From Misgurnus anguillicaudatus (lineage: Eukaryota > Chordata > Actinopteri > Cypriniformes > Cobitidae): 64,000 nucleotides of DNA. The stretch spans positions 49,438,001-49,502,000 of the forward strand of contig NC_073358.2 of assembly GCF_027580225.2 (NCBI RefSeq), in the 5' to 3' direction. The position numbers and the translations under genes are program-made. This document shows positions 36,505 through 47,200 of this stretch, one piece after another; positions within the stretch are counted from its first letter, which is position 1; every line of letters starts with the position of its first letter. The notes under the pieces were generated by a model. That model was not told the origin of the DNA and made no database searches. It was given only the letters and a program-made list of their open reading frames with translations.

Positions 36505-36695
36505 ATGTTTTAGGCCTGAGGCCTATACCATGAAAATGGTTAAACACACCCTGGGTTAAAGGATTAGTTTCAAGTTGATCAAACCAAGTCAATGTGAACA
36601 GGCCTTTTCATGGTACCCAAAACCCAGGATTTGCACAAACTAATCCTAAACTGACCTGGCTACACAACTAAACTGGCTTGATGGTATAGGCCCCT
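36505..36695. mobile_element. small TIR element (GAGGCCTATACCATGAAAAT)
   Basis: GCCTATACCATGAAAATGG is mirrored internally (CTTTTCATGGTACCC) and at the end (TTGATGGTATAGGCC). Confidence 0.6.
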
Positions 36696-36827
36696 GGTTT
36701 CACAGACAAAGCTTAGCTAAAGCCAGGACTAGGCCTTAGTTCAATTAAGACATTAAAGCGTCTTTGCCTTAGAAAAAGACAGTGGTGTGGTGTGTGTCTT
36801 GAGACAAGTCAGTGGCACTGGCATATT

Positions 36828-37053
36828 TTAAAGGCGGAGTCCATGATGTTTGAAAGCCAATGTTGATATTTGAAATCACCTCAACAAACATGCCCCTACC
36901 CCAATAGAATCTGAACCTTCTGTTGATAGACCCGCCCCACACATACGCAACCCGGCATTTGATTTGATTTGATTGGCTATAAGTGTGTTTTGGTAGTCGG
37001 CCCGTCTAATTTTCCAAAGCGTTTCTCAAACATCGTGGACTCCGCCTTTAAGA
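36828..37053. mobile_element. MITE, TAAAGGCGGAGTCCATGATG family, copy 1
   Basis: TIRs TAAAGGCGGAGTCCATGATG and CATCGTGGACTCCGCCTTTA; a second copy lies at 41706-41953. Confidence 0.85.
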
Positions 37054-37222
37054 TCATATTTTAAGGTGTTTTCAGTTGAGAAAGCTCAGAGGACTAGCCT
37101 TAAGTGACCAAAATATTGTTGATTCATTAGACCGATCCACTTACAATGTATTTTCAAATGTGAATAATGTGTTTTTATTTGTGTTTTTTGTTTATCAAAT
37201 GAGAACTGACACTTTTCTACAT

Positions 37223-37365
37223 ACTCAATGGTCCATTAAGTGATCAATTAGCGGCTGAACAGGTCATTGGCTCAAACCCCAGGAAAAACAAATACTGATA
37301 AAATGTACAGCTTATGCACTATTAATGGATTTGGCTAAAAGTATATTAAATGCATAAATGTCATA
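37223..37365 (+). mobile_element. decayed tRNA-derived SINE
   Basis: Degenerate B box (GGCTCAAACCCCAGG), ACTGATAAAATGTACAGC body and GATTTGGCTAAAAG tail. Confidence 0.6.
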
Positions 37366-38116
37366 AAGCAATAGCTCCTTAACACTGAACAGATCATGTT
37401 TTTGTACAGAGTGAAAATGAAACACCTGATAGAAATTGCAAAATCAATTCACAGAGTTCACAACAACATTTCACAACATTTCTTGTAAGTTTCTCGTCTG
37501 TTTTGCAGAAGGAAGCTGTTAGCAGAAACGTGTGGCCCCTTGATGGAGGATCTTACTGAACATCTTTGTGATAAGATCAAAAGTGTTTTTCAATACTGCA
37601 GGGTTGCACTCTTAAATCGAATGTGTTAAAATAACAGATCTTGTGTCTAGTTAAGGACAACACATTAGATGTACATCTTGTGTTGTCCCTTTTATTTATT
37701 TGAACACAAAATCAATATGAAAATATAGCTGCAAGTAGCAATTGCGGGGTCAAGCACCTTCAGCGCAATGCACACAAAGCACAGCAAGCACCCAAAGCAC
37801 TCAAGCTCACAAAGCACAGCAAGCACACAAAGCACAGCAAGCTCAAAAGCACAGCAAGCACACAAAGCACTCAAGCTCACAAAGCACAGCAAGCACACAC
37901 AGCAAAGCAAGCACACAAAGCACAACAAGCTCACAAAGCACAGCAAGCACCATACAGCGCATCAAACACGCAAAGCGCAGGAATCACAGAGCAGAACCAC
38001 CAAAATGGAGAGCAACAACAGCAAACATGGCAAAAATAGAACATATGTGAACTACAGACACGTTGAGAAGAATTGATGAGGAAGAACAAAACAATTATAG
38101 AAAAACCTAATACATG

Positions 38117-38190
38117 CCTCAGGTGGGATTCGAACCCAAGAACTCAGAATCTCAATGCATGTGATTTACCAGATGCGCCACTCAGTTGCC
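38117..38190 (-). repeat. tRNA-like module 1 (pseudo-tRNA)
   Basis: On the - strand: GAGTGGCGCATCTGGTAAAT (A-box-like) and GGGTTCGAATCCCACC (B box). Part of the duplicated segment of the surrounding element, so not annotated as a tRNA gene. Confidence 0.6.
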
Positions 38191-38380
38191 ACAGTTCATG
38201 TGGCAGCAGACAAGAGATTAGAGAGCTGAAAGGATTAACATATGTCAATCACCAAAGATGCAGGAAAGACACAGCAGAAGCACCACAATGCAGAGCAACA
38301 ACAGCAAACATGGAAAAATAGAACACATGTGAACTACAGACAGGTTGAGAAGAATTGATGAGGAAGAACAAAACATCATG

Positions 38381-38455
38381 ACTCAGGTGTGATTCGAACC
38401 CAGGAACTTAAAATCTAAATGCAAGTGGTTAACTAGATGCGCCACTCAGTTGACA
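38381..38455 (-). repeat. tRNA-like module 2 (pseudo-tRNA)
   Basis: Second copy of the module: GAGTGGCGCATCTAGTTAAC and TGGGTTCGAATCAC on the - strand. Confidence 0.58.
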
Positions 38456-39988
38456 CAGTTCATGAGGCAGCAGACAAGAGATTAGAGAGCTGAAAGGATT
38501 AACATGTCAATCACCAAAGATGCAGGAAAGACACAGCAGAAGCAGAAATAACATAAATACAATGTACATGAGCTCAAGTGAGATTGAAGACAAGCAGATC
38601 ATTCTGTATAGTGATGCTATACAATGTAATATACAGTCACATTAATTTACTATGACAAATAGACAACGTCACAGGCACGGTAAACTTTAGAGTGGTATTT
38701 CTAAGAAAGAGAACAGAATATCAAAAATCTGTTCGGTCACATCTGTGCGGATTGCTCCAAACATTATACGAGCAGGACCTGACATAAAATACACAAAATT
38801 TGTAAAAGGAGTAGCGAAAAAATCATTTACCATATTCCTTACAATAACACATGAACATAATGTTGGAAAATGACAAACGAGGTATCATTGCGATCGGCAT
38901 AAGGCAGTGAATCCAATTTCACAAAGAAAATGAATATCAGACAAAGTATTCAGAAGTTATCAGCGGTTCTATAAGAACTGTTATAGTTTATTACCCCTAG
39001 GTGGCGGTGTACTCTGACTTCCCAGGTACCTTCAGGACATCATGTCGAAGCTCCTTACCATTTTTTGCGCGGATATGTCCAATAGTTAAAAAAATATAAC
39101 AATTTATGTGAAATTTCAAAATGGCGGACAGGCGGTTTGGTCAAACCCGGGATAATTCACATCGACAGATGCGTCATGAGGTAAGCAATCCATAGACATC
39201 AAGATCATAATTTTCTGAAAAACAGTTAAGAAGTTATGGGCAAAAGTAGCCTATTTTCATATCTCATGACCCATAGGTGGCGCTGTCACCAAATTTTGCA
39301 TGGACCCCCAGTTCATGGTCCATATGAAGTGTACCAAATTTCATTTCAATTGATAAAAGAATGACTGAGCTTCAGCTTCAGAACCATTTTTGCGTCAACC
39401 TCGTTAAGTTTGCGCATTTATTACTTTTGAAGAAAGATAAATATCAAAATTCTGTTCGGTCATTTCTGTGCGGCTCACTCCAAAGATCACCTGTGCCTAA
39501 CTTCATAACAATTGAACCAAATTTGAAGGAGGAGTAGCGAAAAAACAGAATAATGTACATTTAAAAATGGCCGCTACTGTAATGGGTGGAGTCTAATTGC
39601 AAGGTATTGAGTGCAATAATCGTGACGAGAGCATTCACGTGTACTAAGTAGAATTTTCATAGATCAAATGGTTCAACAGTTATAACAGTTTAAACATTGA
39701 ATTTTTGCACTGCTGGTGGCGCTATAGAGTTACTGCTAGACACCCCATTTTTGGTCACATGACTATTTATGATCACCACTACAACTGTGCCAAATTTCAT
39801 CATTTTCCTACGTACGGTTCATAGGGCTGCCATAGACTCCCATTGCGGAAAAATAATAATAATAATACTGACAATAACAATAGGTGTCTCAGCACCTTCG
39901 GTGCTTGACCCCTAATGACACTCAGGGACAGGGATTATCTTAAGCCAGGACTAGGCCTTAGTTTAATTAGGAAATACATATGAAATCT

Positions 39989-40790
39989 TAAAGGGACACT
40001 CCACTTTATTTGAAAATATGCTCATTTTCCAGCTCTCCCAGAGTCAAACACCCGATTCTTGCCGTCTTGGAATCCACCCAGATGACCTCCAGGTCTGGCG
40101 GTACCACTTCTAGCATAGCTCAGCACAATCCATTGAATCTGACCAGACCACTAGCATCGCGCCAAAAAAATAACCAAAAGCTTCAACATTTCTCCCATTC
40201 AAAACCCGACTCCTCCGTAGTCACATCGTGCACCAAGACCGACCGAAAAATCCAAAGTTGCAATTTTCTAGGCAGATATGGCTAGGAACTATACTCTCAA
40301 ACTGGCGTAATAATCAAGTACGTTGCTGATGTAACATGGCTGCAGGAGGCGCAGCGACATCACGCACCGCCCGAAAATAGTCCCTGCTATTAAAAGTAAC
40401 TAAGGGGACTATTTTCGGGCACTGCGCCACATCACGCGCCCGCCGCAGCCATACCACAGCAGCAAAGTCCCTAAACACTACGCCAGAATAAGAGTATAGG
40501 TCCTAGTCATATCTGCCTAGAAAATCGCAACTTTTAATTTTCCGTCGGTCCCAGCACACAATGCAACCACAGAAGAGTCAAGTACCAAATAGGAAAAATA
40601 TCGAAACTCTTTGGTTGTTTATTGGCGCGATGCTGGTGTTCTAATCAGATTCAATGGATTATGCTAAGCCATGCTAAAACTGCTAGCGGCAGATCAGCTG
40701 AATGGATTCCAAAACGGCAAAAATCAATGCCTATCTCCAGGGGAGCTGGAAAACTAGCACATTTTTTTTTAAAAGTGTAGTGTCCATTTA
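39989..40790. mobile_element. foldback element, family F, copy 3 (full length)
   Basis: Complete ends TAAAGGGACACTCCACTTTA and AAAAGTGTAGTGTCCATTTA with inverted arms. On the + strand it has a large excess of T-to-C changes against copies 1 and 2 in both arms. Lies 127 bp beyond the osmr stop. Confidence 0.88.
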
Positions 40791-40805
40791 ATTGAACTAC
40801 TTGCA

Positions 40806-40811
40806 TTTATT
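40806..40811 (-). promoter_or_regulatory. candidate osmr poly(A) signal
   Basis: AATAAA on the - strand about 105 nt past the osmr stop. If used, the transcript would end just before or within the foldback repeat 39989-40790. Confidence 0.4.
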
Positions 40812-40916
40812 TATGGACATCACAATATACATCACAATACTGAATTCGGATGCAACTTTACAAACAAACAAGTGCTGTCACTTTAATCCGGTCATTTGGT
40901 CAACCCTTGGACAGTT

Positions 40917-41264
40917 TCATAACTCACAGAGGTGAGTGACATAGTCACTTATAAACAAAGGGTTATTGGGCTCCTGCACTTTTCCATCTGTCTTGGCCGT
41001 CTCTTCAGATAAATCTTGCCGTCCAGAAGACACATAAGTGAAGTTTGTGAGATTTGTGTTCTGTCTGTCCCATGCGCCGGTGGTGAGCTGGTAAGAAGGT
41101 GTTGTGAATGATGGGACTTTGACTTTATGAGCAATGAATGAATGACGTGGATCTTCTGTGCCGGTCAGCCAAGATTTCTGTACCAAGGAGGTGTGCAGGT
41201 CTAAAACCTCAACATCACACCAACGACAGTCCTCGATCTTTAGACTACGAATCTTTTCACTTGC
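40917..41264 (-). CDS. osmr: osmr terminal coding exon 17
   Basis: Encodes the 115-residue remainder of the tail, including [42 protein letters not shown] and the C-terminal [10 protein letters not shown], then TGA at 40917-40919. No YxxQ STAT3-type motif is present. Confidence 0.85.
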   Translation of the reverse strand, partial: ASEKIRSLKIEDCRWCDVEVLDLHTSLVQKSWLTGTEDPRHSFIAHKVKVPSFTTPSYQLTTGAWDRQNTNLTNFTYVSSGRQDLSEETAKTDGKVQEPNNPLFISDYVTHLCEL

Positions 41265-44200
41265 CTAACAAGCACAATATAGGAAAAGTAAACATTTTTC
41301 AACAATTTGGGCTAATGTTTGAGACAATATTGCATTACACTTCAAAGTTACATTTTCACTATTTATCAAGTAAATATGACTAAACATAGTAGAAGTGGTT
41401 TTAGTTTTAGATATGTATACATAGATGCATCATTCGACCGCTCCACGTATGTATGTGCGTCCATCATTTTGGAATTGTCCAGATACAGACATCACTCACA
41501 GTTTTCCAGGATACCACGACTGGTTCACTAGTCAACATTCGAAGTGGATCAAAACCATTCAAAAAAGTTTACATAAAACCAATCCCTAATTCCCATTCTT
41601 GTCCTAGGACAACTCTGATAAACTTTTTTGATCCACTTCAAATGTTGACTAGTATATATTCCTGAAAAAATGGGCTACGTGTTCACAGGTGTTTTTGTAT
41701 ATGCATAAACTTTATATAACAGGTTTTAAAGGCGGGGTGCACAATTTTTGAAAAAATGCTTTGGGAGTTAGGGCAAGTACCAAAACACACTTGTAGCCAA
41801 TCAGCATTAATGGGTGTGTCTACTAACCGACATCGTTGCCTGGGTTGCACATGTTTGGGCTGGGTCTATCTAAGGAAGGTTCAGGTTCTATTGGGGTAGG
41901 GGCGTGTTTGTTTAGGTGATTACAAATGTCAAAATTGGCTTTCCGCCTTTAAACTGTAGTCACTTTTAATGTTGTGTTATCAAACACTTTCGTCTTGGTG
42001 CATCATGTTAGTTTAACATTTATAATGTTTAGGTCTACAACATTTAAATAAACATGGATATATAACTACAGTTGCGGATACACGGTTAGCTTGAGCGTTG
42101 ACAGACCATCATTGCATGGTTGCCAGATTTGTGCAACAAAACCAATCCAATGGCCCAAATTACACCACTTTATTTTCATAAATAAAATAATCGTACCTAA
42201 TATTGAAAGTCGATAATCAAAGTCCTTCAACATTTAACACACAGGAAAAGCAATCTGCATCACCAGTTTTAAAGTGATCACCGCAGACTTGGCAACACTG
42301 GTTAACATACTACCTTGTACCGTTCCAATATGGCGGACGACTTGCGTATATAGAAACAGCTGTGAACTATCTTTGTACTGTATGTATACATATGGTTTTA
42401 GTTCTAGAATCAAGAGTGAAATAAAATGCTGGAACTGAAGTTACATTAAAGTATAACATCAATGTACGGTAATAAATTACTTTGTAAAGATCCTCATCCA
42501 GATCCAACGCTTTTAGGTGCAGAAAGCTGAATTTATCAGGAATTCTTTTTAGCCTGGAAATAATTGGGAATAAAGCCAAAATGAGGAAGAGAATCAAGTA
42601 AAGACAATTGCATGACATTAAACAATATTTACATTACATTTTTACATTTGGCAGAAGGTATATATTTGTATATCTTTTGTGATGCTAATGCATTGGTCTA
42701 CCAATTGAGCTACAGAAACAAATTTCATTATTAATATAAAAAGACTTACGTTTTTCTGAAATAACACAGACAAATGCAACAAGCAACCAATACCAGGAGC
42801 GAAACTGAAATTTTGACTAACAGCAGAGGATCTGTGGACAAAAAACTTCATTGGGAAATGTATAAAGACATTTTACACCAAGCTAGATTTTTACTAGACT
42901 TTTATTCTTACTTAAATTTCTTACAGAAGACATGAAGTGTAAACAAATGTGTGTCTGTTTTACACTGTAAAAAATATCTGTAGCAAAATATGTAAAATAA
43001 ATGATATTTGTTTTGCGAACACATTGAAAGCAAAGCTGGGGAAAGATGTTTTTTGCTTTCACATTTCAGTCGGGTCATTCTACAAAAAAGGTGGAAATGC
43101 TTGTCCCTTGCTTTTGAAGACCCCTTAATCATTTAATTTGACCCAATAATCCCATAATGATATTTAATAAATATAGACTGTCCTTAAAATGATGAGAGAG
43201 TTTAATTATATAAATTTATTTTTTCCCTTTTTTAAACTTTTTTTTTTTAAATGTCTGGTCCTGAAAATTGCCCTGTCCCTTTGATCATACATGGAAGTTG
43301 AACTGTGTACTTATTATTTAAAACCATGTTTTTTATAAAACAAATCTAATTTACATTTACCTTTAACCCTGTATAAATTTACTAAAACATTGAAATGGTA
43401 AAAATACACTAATAATATGAATAATATCAAATAAAGATTTGTCCCCCAAATTTATGTCATGGGGTTACCCTACCCAAAGCACTTTTATTTTGAAACAATG
43501 CATCAGCTCTTTGAAGTTTTTCATGGGTCAAGAGGTCAGTCGAAGAAGTGCAGTGGAGGAAGGCAAAAGGTTTTTGAGATGTCTTATCTTATTTGTCTAA
43601 AATATCATGATATATCTAAGAATTTCGAGATAAGATTTTTTGTTACTCTTTTTTTTATAGCTGGGAGTGTTAAGATATTTACATAAATATACATTATACT
43701 GAATAAGTATGTGATTGTTACATCTCTGATGAAATAGCACATGGCTAATGGCAGCCATTTTGTTAAAATATTAGTTTTTTCTGTAAATTGTCATTGGTGT
43801 TACCATCCTTGGTGTTACCGTAATTGGTGTTACTTCTCTAATGAGTACTTCCTAAGCACTATTCCTTTAACTGACCAACATAAAAGCATAAAAACAAAAC
43901 AAGATGGAAAATTTTTATCATATTCATTCTCTTTTATTATATTCTAATTTTGTCATTGGTGTTACATTATTTCATTGGTGTTAAACCAAGTTTTAGTGTT
44001 ATGAATGTATTTTCTTGTACTTTCTAATAATATTTTGTTGTTGATATGGGATCTAAGACATTGTTGATATTTCAGTCTTTGCATCAAAGCCTTTTTGGTT
44101 GAATTTTTGTTTTTGTTGGTTTTAAAGAAAAAAGTCAAACTGAGAATCAAATAATTTCATACAATGCTGGATAAAGATGAAGAATTTAATTAAACAAATA

Positions 44201-47200
44201 TTAATAATTAATTATTTTCCTTGCTGTTATCATTCCTCTACTCAACCTTTAACTAACATACACAAGCTGTAATGAGAAAAAATTTTTAGTATCAACATTA
44301 ATGTTGTTTAAATCACAGGTAACACCAATGACAAATAAATGACTCATGGATTCTTTATTAAAATGTATTAAAAAGTTAAAAATAGATTAAGCTCCCCGTT
44401 TTGCGGATTCATAGATTTGACAAGTTAATTAATGCTATTAAAGAAGTTTCGGGTATGTTGAAAGAAGTTAATTTAAGCAGATTTCCATCACCCGAATTCC
44501 ACCTTTTCTGTAGAATGACCCAGTCTCACGTTTGGTGTGTAGTAGAGTTCAAGGGACAGTTTATCGAAAAATGAAAATTTTGTCATCATTTACTCACCCT
44601 CAATTTCAGTTTCTTTGATCTGCTGACTACAAAGGAAGCTATTTAAAAAAATCAATAGTATTATTTTCCTTCTATATGCAAGTCAATGGTGCCCCAAATC
44701 TGTGGTACCCTTTGAGCAAGGCACATTAACCCCATTTGCTGTAGCTGCCCAGTGCTCTGTGTGGGACTGGTTAAATGTAGAGGTCACTTCGAGTATGCGT
44801 TCCATACTTGAGAAACATGTCTCACTTACAGTTTTTAGCGGTTGCGATGGTGGCGGATGTATCCGGTCCGCAGCCTGCCGATGAACATGCAGCCAGAAGA
44901 AATATGTACGACTGATCTTCCTCTAGGTCACTGAATGTAAAAGACTTGATGTGAGGCTTATCTATTAAACCTGCAATAACAAAGAGATATAAAATGACAA
45001 CTATGAAGAGAAGCCATTGTTAAATAGTTGTTTAAGCAACACTAGGGAGTTCCTATACATCACCAACATATTAATATTCATTAGCAAATCTGATAAGTTT
45101 CTAGCTTATAGATATTGTATTCATTTTATTTAAAATGTTTATGTGGTAAGTGCGTAACATTTACTTGTTGAAATATCAGAATTAAAATCTTTCTGTCTTG
45201 TTATCTTATATCCTGTGATGAATCCGGTGTGACTCGGGTCTCCTTCTTTGAAACTCCATTTTAGGGTCGCAGAAGACCAAGTCACGATTGGATTCGGGTC
45301 CAGTGTGGGGAACTTCGAGGGCTCTTCACAGTTCACAAACACAAATAATGTGAATAAGTTAATGTGCATGTGATAAACCTACAGTCATGAAGATTCTTTG
45401 TTTATAATGATGTAATATCTCTCACTGTATGTTGAGCAATCTTTGAGCTTTATTTGTAAGACGTGGGTGTGTTTCTTACTTTGTTCTTCTAAGTATCCGA
45501 TCTGTTTTTCATGAGGTCTGTGTCCTTTAGCGTTACACCCGTAGACAGTAAAGGCGTATCTAACACCCGGTTTGAAAAGGCCTTCAAAAACATTCTTGAC
45601 TTTAGTCTTAGTCATATCAAACAATAATGAATTAAAAACATATCACTGTTTTGAAATGTAGTCAGCTACCTTGTGTATGCTACCTTTAAACCTTTATTGT
45701 ATATTACAGCAGATGTTTTATATGCAATGCACCAACATAGCTAGATATACAGTATTGCGTAACCAATAAATTGTGTGTTATGTTCTGTCACACATCTAGT
45801 AAAGTTTGTGAAGGCAAACTTGACAAGTCCTTGACTCAAAGTTGAAATAAGGTTATAAAGTTTTGATGGTGGTAGAATGGGCAGTGTACACCAAAGCGTT
45901 TAAACGCGAAAAAAAACGCCAGGGGGATATGGAGGACCAGATCTGACAAAATAATAAATAAATAAAGATATGTGGAATATATACAATAATTGAATATAAA
46001 TATATCAAAAAAGTGGATAATTTAATGCACTTCCATATAGACGGTTTCATCGGACGCACGTGATACAAGTCTGGATCCGAACTTTACTTCCGGTTTTGTT
46101 TTTTTAATGGTCTGACTAGTTGCTAAACTGATCTCTTGAACAAATGCCTCGTCGAAAATAACAAATGTTTTGATTTCCTAGGTAATCTTTTTTTTTTTTT
46201 TTGCTTGTTATATAAATAATCTACGTTTAAAGTACTTTGTTGTTATTTATTATTAGCATTGTTTACCGGATGTTACGTGCGGACTGCGACAGTCGCTTGT
46301 TTATGTTGTTACTGCTGAAACCGTCTATACAAATGTCCGCTTTCAAGCGCCTGTCAACAGATCTGTTGGTGACGTGCATTTTCTTTTCATGTGCGCCAAG
46401 TCATTCCAGACAAAAAAATAAATAAATGTAGAAATAAATAAATATAGAAATAAATAAACGTGAAAATAAATAAATATAGAAATAAATAAACGTGAAAATA
46501 AATAAATATAGAAATAAATAAATTTGAAAATAAATAAGTGTAGACATAAATACATACTGTATATACATAAATAAATAAATGTGGAAATAAATACATGTAT
46601 ACACTGTAAAAAAAATCCGTAGAAATTGCAGCTGGTTTGCCGGTAATTTACCGTAGATTTAAAATTATGTTTTTACTGGCAACATTTTGTTAAAAGTTAA
46701 ATGAACATTTAACGTTTACAAGTCTTTGTCTTTACAAAGTAAAACAAAAAAAACGCATCAAGCAAAAAATTCTGGAAAACAAAATCTGAAGCTAAAAACA
46801 GAAAAAGGTTGATGATGATTTCTGGTTCCCAGAATGCTTTGCATGAGGCTGATATTGTATAGTTTTATTCTGTAAAGATAAAGACTTGTCAATATTTAAA
46901 ATGTATTTAACTTTGAACAAACTCTTGCCAGTAAATAACATAAATTTAAATCTACGGTAAATTACTGGCAACCCAGCTGCAATAACATTGTAATTTCTAC
47001 TGATTTTTTTACAGTGTAAATAAAGAAATGTAAAAAAAAAACAATTATAAATAAATAAATAATGAAATAGAGGTATACTCATTTATTTTTGTTTTAGTAT
47101 TAAAATATATTATTTCTATATTTTTGTTTATTTACATTTTCTTATATATTTATTTATTTATTATATGGTCAGATCTGGCTTTCCATAGGCGGAAGCAGAC

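Larger units (their letters stand above)
37726..39914. mobile_element. ~2.2-kb non-autonomous element with tRNA-like modules
   Basis: Starts AGCTGCAAGTAGCAATTGCG with GGGGTCAAGCACCTT and ends AGCACCTTCGGTGCTTGACC-CC, so the ends are inverted. It includes a CACAAAGCACAGCAAG minisatellite (37775-37955), a ~281-bp tandem duplication (38041 onward) and an ATTATTATT tract near the end. No transposase frame. Confidence 0.7.

Noticed and set aside
37742..38076. Lys/Gln/Ser-rich ORFs
   Set aside because: Translation of the CACAAAGCACAGCAAG minisatellite in a repeat element.
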